Origin: an uncultured Alphaproteobacteria bacterium
Lineage (GTDB): Bacteria; Pseudomonadota; Alphaproteobacteria; HIMB59; GCA-002718135
Length of the DNA: 64,000 nt
Assembly (NCBI GenBank): GCA_902607435.1
Contig: CACLJX010000006.1
Coordinates: 1 to 64,000 of the forward strand
Direction: 5' to 3'
Position numbers and translations under genes: made by a program. The notes beneath the pieces were generated by a model. That model was not told the origin of the DNA, made no database searches, and was given only the letters and a program-made list of their open reading frames with translations. Positions 11,150 through 22,123 of this stretch are shown here, one piece after another. How positions within the stretch are numbered: the stretch's first letter is position 1; each line of letters begins with the position of its first letter.

Positions 11150-11889
11150 CTAAAAAAAATAATTTTAGTCAAGAAGAGTGGTCAAATAGAGTAAATCTAG
11201 CTGCTTGCTACCATTTAGCAGATTATTTCCAAATGAGTGATATAATATGGAATCATATCACTTCTAAAACTTCTAGTGAAAAAGAAACTTTTTTAATAAA
11301 TCCGTTTGGTTTACGATATGATGAAATCACTGCTTCTAATTTAGTTGAAATTACCCCTGAAGGTAAAGTTCTAAATAGTGATAGTCCAATTAATGATACG
11401 GGATACATCATACATGGAGCAATCCATCGAGCGAGAAAAGATATTGCTTGTGTAATGCACACCCACTCAAGAGCAGGATTAGCAGTGTCATGTTTTGAAG
11501 ATGGCTTACAACCTATGATACAAGATGCAGCAATTTTTTATAATCGAGTGAGCTATCATGATTGGGAAGGCCTGTCTACAGAGAGCGAAGAGTGTGAGCG
11601 CTTATCTAAAAGTCTTGGCAAGAACAATGTTATGATTTTAAGAAATCATGGTTTACTTACTTGTGGATCTACTATTGCCGAAACTTTCATGCTTATGTAT
11701 TACTTAGATAGAGCGTGTAAAAATCAAATTGATACAATGTCCGCAGGAATGAAACTTACTGTACCTTCTGATAACATTATGGAATTTGCCGCAGGTCAGT
11801 ATGATGATCCTCGATTTAAATTAGGCAAACATGAATGGCCAGCTCTTTTAAGACTATTAGATGATAATAAATCAATATATAATCAATAA
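11143..11889 (+). CDS. Class II aldolase/adducin family protein
   Basis: NHITSKT...FLINPFGLRYDEITASNLVE, HGAIHRARKDIACVMHTHSRAG, ILRNHGLLTCGSTIAE. Confidence 0.88.
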   Translation: MTTKKNNFSQEEWSNRVNLAACYHLADYFQMSDIIWNHITSKTSSEKETFLINPFGLRYDEITASNLVEITPEGKVLNSDSPINDTGYIIHGAIHRARKDIACVMHTHSRAGLAVSCFEDGLQPMIQDAAIFYNRVSYHDWEGLSTESEECERLSKSLGKNNVMILRNHGLLTCGSTIAETFMLMYYLDRACKNQIDTMSAGMKLTVPSDNIMEFAAGQYDDPRFKLGKHEWPALLRLLDDNKSIYNQ

Positions 11890-11897
11890 GGAAAAAA

Positions 11898-13328
11898 ATG
11901 TTAGATAAAAGAAATTTTTATATAAATGGTAAATGGACTGCTCCATTAAAATCAAATGATTTTGAGGTAATAAACCCCTCAAATGAAGAACCCTGTGCAA
12001 TTATTTCATTAGGAAGTGCCGCTGATATAGACTCTGCTGTAAAAGCAGCTAAAGAAGCTTTTCCAAGTTGGAGTCAAATTTCAAAAGAAGAAAAAATTTC
12101 TCTTATCGAAAAGTTATATGAAATCTATAAATCCAGATGGGATGAAATGGCAGAATCAATCTCTATGGAAATGGGAGCTCCTATCGATTGGGCTGCTACG
12201 GAACAAACATCATCTGGCGCTACTCATATAAAAGATTTTATAAAGAGACTAAAGGATTTTGAATTTGAATCAGAATTCAACAATGAATCAGATAATTATA
12301 TCGCTTATGAGCCCATTGGTGTTTGCGGTTTAATTACTCCATGGAATTGGCCAATTAATCAAATTACATTAAAAGTTATACCAGCTTTAGCAGCTGGATG
12401 TACGATGATTTTGAAACCTTCTGAGATTGCGCCACTATCTGGTATGTTATTTGCAGAAATGCTTCATGAAACTGGATTCCCACCTGGAGTTTTTAATTTG
12501 GTAAATGGAGATGGAGCAGGAGTAGGTACTCAAATTTCAGGGCATTCAGATGTTGATATGGTTTCTTTTACAGGCTCAACTAGAGCAGGAAGACTTATTA
12601 CAAAAAATTCTGCTGATACAATTAAAAGAGTGTGTTTAGAACTAGGTGGTAAAGGGGGTAATATTGTTTTTGCAGATTCTCATCCAGAAGCAGTCAGAGA
12701 AGGTATTAGAAATGTTATGAGGAATTCTGGCCAATCTTGTGACGCTCCCACACGTATGCTTGTTGAAAAATCAATTTATGAAAGAGCGGTTAAAGAGGCA
12801 GCAGAGGAGGCCAACAATATTAAAGTTGATGTGTCACAAAAAAAAGGAGATCATATCGGTCCTGTAGTTTCAAAAACCCAGTTTGATAAAATACAGGGCT
12901 TAATTCAAAGCGGTATTGATGAAGGGGCTACTTTAGTTTCTGGGGGTCCCCATCGGCCAGATGGATTTGATAAAGGTTATTTTGTAAGACCTACAATTTT
13001 TACTGATGTTTCAAATAATATGAGAATTGCTAAAGAGGAAATATTTGGACCTGTATTGTCGATAATACCTTTTGATACTGAAGAAGAAGCTATTTCTATT
13101 ACTAATGATACTTCATATGGATTAGGTAATTATGTACAAACTCAGGATAAAGAAAAAGCTCGACGTGTTGCGAGAAAATTTAGATCAGGAGGGGTATACA
13201 TTAATGGTAAAAATGCTGATGCAGGCACACCTTTTGGCGGCTACAGGCAATCTGGTAATGGTCGTGAAGGTGGAACTTGGGGTATAGAGGAGTACTTAGA
13301 AGTAAAAACAATTAGTGGTTGGAAGTAA
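11898..13328 (+). CDS. NAD-dependent aldehyde dehydrogenase
   Basis: PWNWPINQITLKVIPALAAGCTMILKPSE, SFTGSTRAGR, LELGGKGGNIVFADS, EEIFGPVLSIIPFDTEEEA. Confidence 0.95.
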   Translation: MLDKRNFYINGKWTAPLKSNDFEVINPSNEEPCAIISLGSAADIDSAVKAAKEAFPSWSQISKEEKISLIEKLYEIYKSRWDEMAESISMEMGAPIDWAATEQTSSGATHIKDFIKRLKDFEFESEFNNESDNYIAYEPIGVCGLITPWNWPINQITLKVIPALAAGCTMILKPSEIAPLSGMLFAEMLHETGFPPGVFNLVNGDGAGVGTQISGHSDVDMVSFTGSTRAGRLITKNSADTIKRVCLELGGKGGNIVFADSHPEAVREGIRNVMRNSGQSCDAPTRMLVEKSIYERAVKEAAEEANNIKVDVSQKKGDHIGPVVSKTQFDKIQGLIQSGIDEGATLVSGGPHRPDGFDKGYFVRPTIFTDVSNNMRIAKEEIFGPVLSIIPFDTEEEAISITNDTSYGLGNYVQTQDKEKARRVARKFRSGGVYINGKNADAGTPFGGYRQSGNGREGGTWGIEEYLEVKTISGWK

Positions 13329-13367
13329 TACTATTTATAAAATAAGAATACCTTAAGAATAATTAGT

Positions 13368-14510
13368 CTAAAGCTCTATTTTTCTTAGATAGTTTAGCCT
13401 ACTTGTTATTTCGTCCCTGTCCATATAATAGCCTTGTAAGTGACGTTGTCCAGAGTTAGGATTATACTCAGCTCTTCCATGAGCTACTCGTCTATTATCA
13501 AACGACAATATATCACCTTTTTTTAATTTAAAATTTACACAAAATTGTTCACTATGGAGAAGTTCCGCAAATCTTCTATACGCTTTATAAAATTGTTCCA
13601 TTAGTTCTGGAGAACAATCTATTGTTCCTGTTTGACCAATATTAAAACGTATTTCTTTATAATCACCTTCTTTATTTAATGTAATTAATGGAGAATTGAC
13701 AATTCTTATTGTTTTTTGAGTATAATCATTATTAATAAACTTTACTTCAACTTTCTTTAGAATTTCAAAAGTTTTTAATTCATTGTTTTTCAAATATTCT
13801 ATAATTTTAAAACCATCTATAATTGAAGACATGCCACCATCTGCATTATTAATTAAGCAGTGTAAGAATTGATATCCTGGAGGGGTTTCAAAATAAGGTA
13901 AATCAGTGTGACTATCTAATTTTTTAGCTGTATAAGCAATGTTATTTGGTTCTGGTATATTTATTACTTCAAATGGTGTTCTAAAAAATGTTTCTCTTAT
14001 GTGACTAATTCTATTTAACACTTTCAATCCTGAATTTTTTTCAGTAGGCGCATTTTTAACTATTGATACTCCATATTTATGTAAAATTTCTAACCATTTA
14101 AATAAGCTTTCATCACTTTTTAGAATTTCTTCACATTTAATTGAAATATCATTAAGATTTTCTAGAAGAGATTTATTCCATAATTTGTAAGGAGAAACAT
14201 ATTTTTTACTATTATTTATTGTATAGCAATGACTTCTAAGCCAACTAGGTTCAAAATAGCTTATATGATTTCCTTCACTCCATTTTATTTCAAGCTTCCC
14301 TTCATTATTTATTTTATATGATTCTGGATGAATGTTTTCAGTTACATTTATTAAATTGAATAGACGTTCTCTTGCAGTAGGATGTATATCTGAAGGACAG
14401 TTGTCTCGAAGCCATAAGAAGTGAAAGTTACTTTTCTTTCCATCACTCCAACCCACTTCAATAGTTTTTTCTTTTTTAGCAACTTTCTTTATTGAAATAG
14501 ATTGTATCAT
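13368..14510 (-). CDS. 2OG-Fe(II) dioxygenase, gamma-butyrobetaine hydroxylase/TauD-like
   Basis: N-term VGWSDGKKSNFHFLWLRDNCPSDIHPTARER (GBBH-like N domain); LDSHTDLPYFETPPGYQFLHCL HxD motif; FDNRRVAHGRAEYNPNSGQRHLQGYYMDRDEI. Confidence 0.88.
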   Translation of the reverse strand: MIQSISIKKVAKKEKTIEVGWSDGKKSNFHFLWLRDNCPSDIHPTARERLFNLINVTENIHPESYKINNEGKLEIKWSEGNHISYFEPSWLRSHCYTINNSKKYVSPYKLWNKSLLENLNDISIKCEEILKSDESLFKWLEILHKYGVSIVKNAPTEKNSGLKVLNRISHIRETFFRTPFEVINIPEPNNIAYTAKKLDSHTDLPYFETPPGYQFLHCLINNADGGMSSIIDGFKIIEYLKNNELKTFEILKKVEVKFINNDYTQKTIRIVNSPLITLNKEGDYKEIRFNIGQTGTIDCSPELMEQFYKAYRRFAELLHSEQFCVNFKLKKGDILSFDNRRVAHGRAEYNPNSGQRHLQGYYMDRDEITSRLNYLRKIEL

Positions 14511-14610
14511 AAATAATTTTTGTTAAATTTATATTTTAATTAATTAATCTTCCTTTATTAGAAATTATATTACTTGTTTGTGGAATAAAAATTTAGATTT
14601 GTAAATAAAA

Positions 14611-15510
14611 ATGAATAAAGAAAATAATATTGTATTAGGAATTCTATTCATGACACTTGCAATGTTTTGTTTAAGTGTGAATGATGTCCTAGTTAAGGGT
14701 TTAAGCACAGCTTATCCGATCTGGGAGGTTATATTTTTTAGAGCGTTTAGTGGGGTTATTGTATCAATAATTTTAATATTTTTTTTTGGATGGCGAACAC
14801 TTAAAACAACAAAACCTATTGGGCACTTAACTAGAGCTTTTTCTGCTGTCGGTTGTGTTGTGTTTTATTTTTTTGGTCTTAAATATTTAATGCTTTCTGA
14901 GAATGTCGCTATAGTACATTCAGCTCCTATTATTGCTACTCTTCTAGCTGTTCCTATTCTAGGAGAAAAATTGGGATTAAACCGTATAACAGCTGTTATA
15001 ATTGGTTTTGTTGGTGTTCTTGTTATTGTAAAACCAGGATCAGATTTATTTAAGATTGAATCTTTATTTCCTCTTGTGGCAGCTTTTTTTATGGCCACAA
15101 CTTATCTTGCTACTCGTTTTTTAATGTCAACTGAATCAAGTGTAGCTATTATTTTTTATTATTCATTTGCTTTATTGATTACTTCTTTAGTTTTTTTTCC
15201 AAATGATTTTGTCATTCCTTCTTTATTTAATCTTATACCTTTAATGAGTCTTGGGATTATGGGTTCTCTTGGTCATTATTTTTTATCTCAAGCAGCCAAA
15301 AGTGCTGAAGTCGTAGTTATTACACCTTTTGAATATACTTCTTTTATTTTTTTAGGAGTTATGGGGTATTTTTTTTACAATGAAATACCTGACGGTTCAG
15401 TTTACATAGGGGCATTATTAATTGTTTTAAGTGGAATTTATATTGTATATCGAGAAAAACAAAAAAAGAAAAATATTATTAGTCAAACTATTTTGAAAAA
15501 TACAAGGTAA
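14611..15510 (+). CDS. EamA/DMT-family transporter
   Basis: Ten-TM-like hydrophobic protein; AIVHSAPIIATLLAVPILGEKLGLNRITAVIIGFVGVLVIVKPG. Confidence 0.85.
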   Translation: MNKENNIVLGILFMTLAMFCLSVNDVLVKGLSTAYPIWEVIFFRAFSGVIVSIILIFFFGWRTLKTTKPIGHLTRAFSAVGCVVFYFFGLKYLMLSENVAIVHSAPIIATLLAVPILGEKLGLNRITAVIIGFVGVLVIVKPGSDLFKIESLFPLVAAFFMATTYLATRFLMSTESSVAIIFYYSFALLITSLVFFPNDFVIPSLFNLIPLMSLGIMGSLGHYFLSQAAKSAEVVVITPFEYTSFIFLGVMGYFFYNEIPDGSVYIGALLIVLSGIYIVYREKQKKKNIISQTILKNTR

Positions 15511-15522
15511 ATTTATTACATT

Positions 15523-16776
15523 ATGATTAAATTTTTAAGGTTTAATTTTATTTTATTACCCCCTGCTTTAGTGACTGGACCTTTTTTATCTGATTTATTT
15601 ATTTCTATTTTAGCAATTTTTTTTTTATATGAGACACTTACTAAAAAATTGTGGAACTATTACAAGCATCCTTTTGTCTATTTATTTATTTTTTTTTACT
15701 TATATATAGTTATTCGATCTTTAACATCTTCAAGCCCTCTTCTTTCTTTAGAGTCCTCACTTTTTTATTGCCGCTTTCTTTTTTTTTCACTTGCAGTAAT
15801 ACTTTTGCTTGAACGATATCCCCGTCTTATTCATCAATTTAGTATTGTTTTGATAATTACATTGTCCATAGTTGTTCTTGATTCATATATTCAATTTTTT
15901 ACAGGTACAAATTTATTAGGCTTCAAAATTACCAATCCAAATCGTATTAGTGGATTTTTTCAGGAGGAATTTGTTTTAGGTAGTTATATTACACGTATCA
16001 TACCTCTTGTTCTTTTTTACTTGTTTTCCTTTCATAATTTAAATAAATGGATTTTGATACCAGGAATTATATTAATTGTTAGTTCAGTTATTATGGTTTA
16101 TCTATCAGGAGAGAGAGCATCATTTTTCTTTATTATTCTTTTAATAACCATTGTGATTTTATTTACAAAAAATTTTAAATTTATTGCATTAGGTACTTTA
16201 GGATTTTCTCTTATTTTCGTTGTTTTTTTTACATTTACTATGCCCGGAATTAAATCTCGTATGGTGGATCATACATTAGATCAATTAAATTTAATGCATG
16301 AAAGTATATATGGAGAAAATTTTCACTTTATCTCACATCAACACCAAGCTTACTATGTTAGTGCTTTTGAGATGTTTAAGGATAACATTTTTTTCGGACA
16401 TGGACCAAAACTATTTAGAATTCTTTGTAAGGAAGAAAAGTACCAATCTCCATTTCCATGGTCTCCTTCTTGTAGTACTCATCCTCACAGTACATATATG
16501 CAGTTGCTTGCTGAAACAGGACTCGTAGGAACTTTGCCTGTTATTTTACTTTTATTTTTTATTATTTATGTTTTTTTTCGACAAGCTTTTCAAGTTTATT
16601 TATTTACTAAACAACCAACTTATATTAGTGATGGTAAAGTTTGTTTGTACGCCGCAGCATTAATATCTTTATGGCCATTTTCACCTTCAGGCAATTTTTT
16701 TAATAATTGGCTTGATATTTTATATTTTTTGCCAGCAGGATTTTTAATGCAAAGAAATATTAAGATAAATATATGA
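15523..16776 (+). CDS. O-antigen ligase/polymerase-like (Wzy_C family) membrane protein
   Basis: Multi-TM; GERASFFFIILL and HPHSTYMQLLAETGLVG motifs. Confidence 0.78.
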   Translation: MIKFLRFNFILLPPALVTGPFLSDLFISILAIFFLYETLTKKLWNYYKHPFVYLFIFFYLYIVIRSLTSSSPLLSLESSLFYCRFLFFSLAVILLLERYPRLIHQFSIVLIITLSIVVLDSYIQFFTGTNLLGFKITNPNRISGFFQEEFVLGSYITRIIPLVLFYLFSFHNLNKWILIPGIILIVSSVIMVYLSGERASFFFIILLITIVILFTKNFKFIALGTLGFSLIFVVFFTFTMPGIKSRMVDHTLDQLNLMHESIYGENFHFISHQHQAYYVSAFEMFKDNIFFGHGPKLFRILCKEEKYQSPFPWSPSCSTHPHSTYMQLLAETGLVGTLPVILLLFFIIYVFFRQAFQVYLFTKQPTYISDGKVCLYAAALISLWPFSPSGNFFNNWLDILYFLPAGFLMQRNIKINI

Positions 16777-17831
16777 GTATAATTGTTACTGGTGGAGCTG
16801 GTTTTATAGGAAGTAATTTTATAATTGACTGGCTAGATCTAAATGATCAAAAACTGATTAATTTAGATAAGCTTACTTATGCCGGAAATCCGCAAAATCT
16901 CATTAATTTAAAAAATAATCCAAACTACATCTTTGTCAAAGGAGATATATGTGACAAAAAATTAATAGATCAATTGTTTAATACTTATAAACCACAACAT
17001 ATTATTAATTTTGCTTCAGAAACTCATGTAGATAAATCTATAGATAGTCCAGCAGATTTTATATATACAAATATTGTTGGTACTTTTAAATTGTTAGAGT
17101 CTACAAGAATTTATTGGAACAATCTTAAGAGTGAAGAAAAAGAAAACTTTCGTTTTCTTCATGTTTCAACAGATGAAGTATATGGATCACTTGATTTTGC
17201 AGCTCCATCATTTAACGAAACTCATCCCTATAAACCAAACAGCCCATATTCTGCTAGTAAAGCATCATCAGATCATTTAGTTCGTACTTATCATCATACT
17301 TATAGCATTCCTGTTTTAACGACACACTGCTCAAATAATTATGGTCCGTATCAATTTCCAGAAAAATTGATACCTCTAGTAATTTATAATGCTTTAGCAG
17401 GTAAAAAATTTCCTCTCTATGGTGATGGTCAACAAGTACGAGATTGGCTGTATGTTGGTGATCATTGTGACGCTATACGTCAAGTGTTAGAAAAAGGGAA
17501 AGTTGGCGAAGTTTATAATATAGGCGGTTGTAATCAAAAAACAAATCTAGAAGTTGTAGAAATGATTTGTGATATTTTGGACATGGTCAAACCCAGGGTT
17601 AACGGTGATACATACAAATCTCAAATCACATTTGTAAAAGATAGATTTGGGCATGACAGACGGTATTCAATTGATACAAGTAAAATTAAAAAAGAACTTC
17701 ATTGGCAACCAACAGAAACTTTTGAGACAGGTATAAAAAAAACTATACAATGGTATATTGATAATCAAGAATGGGTTAAAAAGGTAACTGGTGACAATTA
17801 TCATCATTGGATAAATAAACACTATAAATGA
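16773..17831 (+). CDS. rfbB: dTDP-glucose 4,6-dehydratase
   Basis: MSIIVTGGAGFIGSNFIIDWL, ASETHVDKSIDSPADFIYTNIVGTFKLLE, HVSTDEVYGSL, YSASKASSDHLVRTYHHTY. Confidence 0.96.
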   Translation: MSIIVTGGAGFIGSNFIIDWLDLNDQKLINLDKLTYAGNPQNLINLKNNPNYIFVKGDICDKKLIDQLFNTYKPQHIINFASETHVDKSIDSPADFIYTNIVGTFKLLESTRIYWNNLKSEEKENFRFLHVSTDEVYGSLDFAAPSFNETHPYKPNSPYSASKASSDHLVRTYHHTYSIPVLTTHCSNNYGPYQFPEKLIPLVIYNALAGKKFPLYGDGQQVRDWLYVGDHCDAIRQVLEKGKVGEVYNIGGCNQKTNLEVVEMICDILDMVKPRVNGDTYKSQITFVKDRFGHDRRYSIDTSKIKKELHWQPTETFETGIKKTIQWYIDNQEWVKKVTGDNYHHWINKHYK

Positions 17832-18727
17832 AAATATTATTATTAGGTCCAAATGGTCAGATTGGATATGAGTTACAACGTTCTTTGTTATCTCTTGGCC
17901 ATATAAAAGCTTGTGATCGAAAGATGGTAGATCTAGGGAAACTAGATGATTTAAAAAGTTTTATTTTTGATTACCATCCAAATATCATTGTGAATGCAGC
18001 AGCATACACTGCTGTAGATAAAGCTGAGTCTGAGCAAGATAAAGCTTATCATATTAATGTAAAAGCTGTTAGAGTAATGGCAGAAAATGCCAAAAAGCTG
18101 GATGCGTTACTAATTCATTATTCTTCTGACTATATTTTTGATGGTCAAAAAAAAGGAGCATATACAGAAATAGACAAAACCAATCCTCTGTCTATATATG
18201 GAGAAACAAAATTGCAGGGAGAACTAGCAATAAAGGCTAGTACTTGTAAACATCTCATCTTTAGGACTAGTTGGCTATATTCAGCACGAAGAACTAACTT
18301 TGTAAAAACTATTTTTCATCTTGCTAAAAAACAAAAAACGTTGAATGTGGTAAATGATCAAATAGGTAGTCCAACTAGTGCAAAATTAATTGCTGATGTA
18401 ACTTCTGATTGTATTTCTAAGATAAATAAACACAAAGTTTCTATAAATAATATAAATGGGATTTATAATCTGACTGCGACCAGTGAAACCAGTTGGCATG
18501 GTTTTGCCAAACATATTATTTCTGAAGCACAAGATTTAGGAGCTGTCTTTCTTGTAAAACCTGAAAATATACATTCGATCAATTCATCAGAACTCAATCT
18601 TCCAGCAATGCGCCCAATCAATTCAACGCTTAACACTCAGAAATTATGTGATACATTCAAGCTTAATTTACCATCTTGGCAAATCCTTACAGGAAGAGTA
18701 CTAAAAGAACTTATTTTAAATATATAA
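17828..18727 (+). CDS. rfbD: dTDP-4-dehydrorhamnose reductase
   Basis: [58 protein letters not shown]. Confidence 0.95.
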   Translation: MKILLLGPNGQIGYELQRSLLSLGHIKACDRKMVDLGKLDDLKSFIFDYHPNIIVNAAAYTAVDKAESEQDKAYHINVKAVRVMAENAKKLDALLIHYSSDYIFDGQKKGAYTEIDKTNPLSIYGETKLQGELAIKASTCKHLIFRTSWLYSARRTNFVKTIFHLAKKQKTLNVVNDQIGSPTSAKLIADVTSDCISKINKHKVSINNINGIYNLTATSETSWHGFAKHIISEAQDLGAVFLVKPENIHSINSSELNLPAMRPINSTLNTQKLCDTFKLNLPSWQILTGRVLKELILNI

Positions 18728-18728
18728 T

Positions 18729-19610
18729 ATGGAAAGAAAAGGTATCATTCTTGCAGGAGGTTCTGGAACTCGTCTCTACCCAGTTACTCAGGTAATATCT
18801 AAACAACTGTTGCCAGTGTTTGATAAACCCATGATATATTATCCAATATCAACATTAATGTTAACTGGTATACGTCAGATACTGATTATCTCCACTCCTC
18901 AAGATTCACCAAAATTTGAACAACTCCTTGGAGATGGTTCTAAGTGGGGATTAGAAATTAGTTATGCTGTGCAGCCATCACCAGATGGTTTGGCTCAAGC
19001 ATTTATAATTGGGGAGTCCTTTCTTGATAAAAAACCAGTAGCTTTAATTTTAGGTGATAATATATTTTATGGCCATTCGATTGAAAAATTACTTAATTCA
19101 GCACATCAAAAAAAAAATGGCGCAACAATTTTTGCATATCGCGTAAAAGATCCTGAACGTTACGGTGTAGTTGAATTTAATAAGAAAGAGCAAGTTGTTA
19201 GTTTAGAGGAAAAACCAAAATTTCCAAAATCTAGTTTTGCAGTTACAGGCCTCTATTTTTATGATGAAAATGTCGTTGAATATGCAAAAAGTATTAAACC
19301 ATCTTTGCGCGGAGAATTAGAAATTTCAGATTTAAATATTATTTATTTAAAAAAGAAAAAACTAACTGTAGAGCTAATTGGGAGAGGTTATGCATGGCTT
19401 GATACTGGCACTCATGAAAGTCTACTTGAAGCTAATCAATTTATTCAAACGATAGAACATAGACAAGGGTTAAAAATTGCTTGTCCTGAAGAGATAGCTT
19501 TTCGTAAGAATTGGATAAGTTTATCTCAACTTGAAAAGCTTACAATACCAATGATTAAAAACGGATATGGTCAATATTTAATAAAGGTTATAAAAGATTC
19601 AAAAAAATAA
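18729..19610 (+). CDS. rfbA: Glucose-1-phosphate thymidylyltransferase
   Basis: [55 protein letters not shown]. Confidence 0.97.
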   Translation: MERKGIILAGGSGTRLYPVTQVISKQLLPVFDKPMIYYPISTLMLTGIRQILIISTPQDSPKFEQLLGDGSKWGLEISYAVQPSPDGLAQAFIIGESFLDKKPVALILGDNIFYGHSIEKLLNSAHQKKNGATIFAYRVKDPERYGVVEFNKKEQVVSLEEKPKFPKSSFAVTGLYFYDENVVEYAKSIKPSLRGELEISDLNIIYLKKKKLTVELIGRGYAWLDTGTHESLLEANQFIQTIEHRQGLKIACPEEIAFRKNWISLSQLEKLTIPMIKNGYGQYLIKVIKDSKK

Positions 19611-20158
19611 TGAAAATTACAACTTTATCAATTCCTGATGTGAAATTTATTGAACCAAAGGTATTTAGTGATGAGCGTGGATTTTTTTTTGAGAGTTTTA
19701 ATCAATCAGTTTTTGAAAAGAAAATAGGTTTTTCTATTGTTTTTGTTCAGGATAATTATTCAAAATCTAAACAAAGAGTTTTGAGAGGTTTGCATTATCA
19801 ATTACCTCCAAAGGCTCAAGCTAAACTTGTGAGTGTTATTCAGGGAGAAATTTTTGATGTGGTAGTTGATATTAGAAAAAATTCATCAACATTTGGTTAT
19901 TGGGTTGGCGAAATACTTACAAACACTAATAAAAAACAACTTTGGATACCTGAGGGTTTTGCCCATGGTTTTTTAGTTTTATCAAATAGTGCGGAAATTT
20001 TGTATAAGACCACAAATTATTATTCCCCTGAATATGAACGTTTTATTAATTGGAATGATTCTGATTTAAATATTGATTGGAAATTGGATGGTTTAAATCC
20101 GATACTATCAAACAAAGATAAACAAGGAGTTGCATTTAAAGATGCAGATTATTTTTAA
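19610..20158 (+). CDS. rfbC: dTDP-4-dehydrorhamnose 3,5-epimerase
   Basis: FSDERGFFFESFNQSVF, FVQDNYSKSKQRVLRGLHYQLPPKAQAKLVSVIQGEIFDVVVDIR, WIPEGFAHGFLVLS. Confidence 0.96.
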   Translation: MKITTLSIPDVKFIEPKVFSDERGFFFESFNQSVFEKKIGFSIVFVQDNYSKSKQRVLRGLHYQLPPKAQAKLVSVIQGEIFDVVVDIRKNSSTFGYWVGEILTNTNKKQLWIPEGFAHGFLVLSNSAEILYKTTNYYSPEYERFINWNDSDLNIDWKLDGLNPILSNKDKQGVAFKDADYF

Positions 20159-20193
20159 CTCAAGTAAAATTTTAATAGAAAAGGATTCATTCT

Positions 20194-21174
20194 TTGTCTA
20201 AGAAGAAAATAGTTATAACAGGAGCTTGTGGTTTTATTGGCTCGCATTTAACAGAATTTTTTGTAGAAAAAGGCTATAACATTATTGCTTTTGATAGATA
20301 TAATTCAAACCATGACTTAGGATGGTTAAAGTTTTCAAAATATTTTAAAGATATTGAATTTATTCTTGGTGATATAAGAGACTATGATTCAGTTTATAAT
20401 GTTCTTAAAGATTGTGAATCATGCATTCATTTAGCTGCTTTAATTGGTATACCTTATTCTTATGTATCTCCATTAGCATATATTAGAACAAATATTGAAG
20501 GTACCTATAATGTATTAGAGAGTTCAAAGAATTTAGGAATTAAAGAAATAATAATAACTTCAACTAGTGAAACATATGGTAGTGCTCAATATAATCCGAT
20601 TGATGAAAAACATCCCTTGGTTGGACAATCACCTTACTCTGCTTCAAAAATTTCTGCTGATCAATTAGCATTAAGTTATTATAAGTCATTTAATTTACCG
20701 ATCAAAATAGTCAAACCTTTTAATGTTTTTGGACCACGTCAATCAACCAGAGCTATAATTCCAACAATAATTGCACAAATAATTCAAAATGAAGGTAAAT
20801 TAAATTTAGGAAATATTCATACAAAAAGAGATTTTACTTTTGTAAAAGACGTATGCAGTGCTTTTTTGAAAGTTTTTCAATGTGAAAAATTATTTGGTCA
20901 TATTACTAATATTGGCAATAATGAAAATATTTCTATTAGGGATTTAATTTATAAAATATCAGATATAATGAAAATACAAACTGAAATTAATGAAGATCTA
21001 AAAAGAAAAAGAAATCAAAGTAGTGAAGTTGATATTTTAAAATGTGATAACTCTAAGATTATAAAATATACTAATTGGAATCCGCATTATGATTTTAAAA
21101 TAGCATTAATAGATACAATTGATTGGTATAAAGATAATAAAAATTTATTTTATGCTGACAAATATCATATTTAA
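20194..21174 (+). CDS. legB: NAD-dependent nucleotide-sugar 4,6-dehydratase, LegB-like (TTG start)
   Basis: ITGACGFIGSHLTEFFVEKGYNIIAFDRYNS, TSTSETYGSAQYNPIDEKHPLVGQSPYSASKISADQLALSYY; context with LegC/NeuC/NeuB homologues. Confidence 0.8.
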   Translation: MSKKKIVITGACGFIGSHLTEFFVEKGYNIIAFDRYNSNHDLGWLKFSKYFKDIEFILGDIRDYDSVYNVLKDCESCIHLAALIGIPYSYVSPLAYIRTNIEGTYNVLESSKNLGIKEIIITSTSETYGSAQYNPIDEKHPLVGQSPYSASKISADQLALSYYKSFNLPIKIVKPFNVFGPRQSTRAIIPTIIAQIIQNEGKLNLGNIHTKRDFTFVKDVCSAFLKVFQCEKLFGHITNIGNNENISIRDLIYKISDIMKIQTEINEDLKRKRNQSSEVDILKCDNSKIIKYTNWNPHYDFKIALIDTIDWYKDNKNLFYADKYHI

Positions 21175-21183
21175 CTTTCTGAT

Positions 21184-22122
21184 ATGAAACAAATCAATTT
21201 AGGTGTTATTGGTACCGGCAACATGGCATTACAGCATCTAAAAGTAATAACAAAAATAAAAAATTTTAATCCTTATGGAATTACATCAAAAACTAATAAA
21301 AATTCAAAAAACTTATCACAAAAATTTAACATTAAACATATTTATGACTCTTATATTGAACTTATCAAAGATAGTAAAATTGATGCAGTATTATTATTAG
21401 TTAGTGCTGATCAAACATATAAAATTCTAAAAAAAATATTGGAATATCAAAAACCAGTTTTTATTGAGAAACCTCCCTGTCTATCTATAGAAGAATTAAA
21501 TATTTTAATAAAAAAAAATAAAAAATATAAAACATTAAATATGGTTGGATATAATAGGAGATTTTATTCAATATTTAATAAAGGTTTAAAAATTGCAGAA
21601 AAAGGAAAAATATTAGGAATATTAATAGAAGGTCATGAAAAATTTTGGCAAATAAAAAAAATAATAAATCAAAAATTAATTGATAAATGGATTTATGCAA
21701 ATTCAAGCCATACAATAGATTTACTGAGGTTTTTTGGAGGTGAATTTAATCAAGTATATTCATTACAAAATTTATCTAATAAAAAAAATAGTAACCAATT
21801 TACTGCAATTCTAAAATCTAATAAAAACATTCATTGTGGATATATTGCATATTGGGATTCTCCTGGAGGTTGGTCAATTACAATATTTGGAGATAAATTT
21901 AAAATAGTTTTTAGTCCTTTAGAAAAAGGTTTTTGGATAGATAAAAATTTTAAAAAACGTTTAATAAAACCTAACAAAATAGATATATTGTACAAACCAG
22001 GTTTTTATCAACAAATGTTAGCTTTTAAAAACTTAATAACCTATAAAAAAATTAAATTTCCAGGACAAAGTATAGAGGACATAATCAAAACTTTTGAAAT
22101 TATAAAAAAGATAAGTTTGTAA
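21184..22122 (+). CDS. Gfo/Idh/MocA-family oxidoreductase
   Basis: NLGVIGTGNMALQHLKVI; PVFIEKPPCLSIEELN; WIYANSSHTIDLLRFFGG. Confidence 0.82.
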   Translation: MKQINLGVIGTGNMALQHLKVITKIKNFNPYGITSKTNKNSKNLSQKFNIKHIYDSYIELIKDSKIDAVLLLVSADQTYKILKKILEYQKPVFIEKPPCLSIEELNILIKKNKKYKTLNMVGYNRRFYSIFNKGLKIAEKGKILGILIEGHEKFWQIKKIINQKLIDKWIYANSSHTIDLLRFFGGEFNQVYSLQNLSNKKNSNQFTAILKSNKNIHCGYIAYWDSPGGWSITIFGDKFKIVFSPLEKGFWIDKNFKKRLIKPNKIDILYKPGFYQQMLAFKNLITYKKIKFPGQSIEDIIKTFEIIKKISL

Positions 22123-22123
22123 A

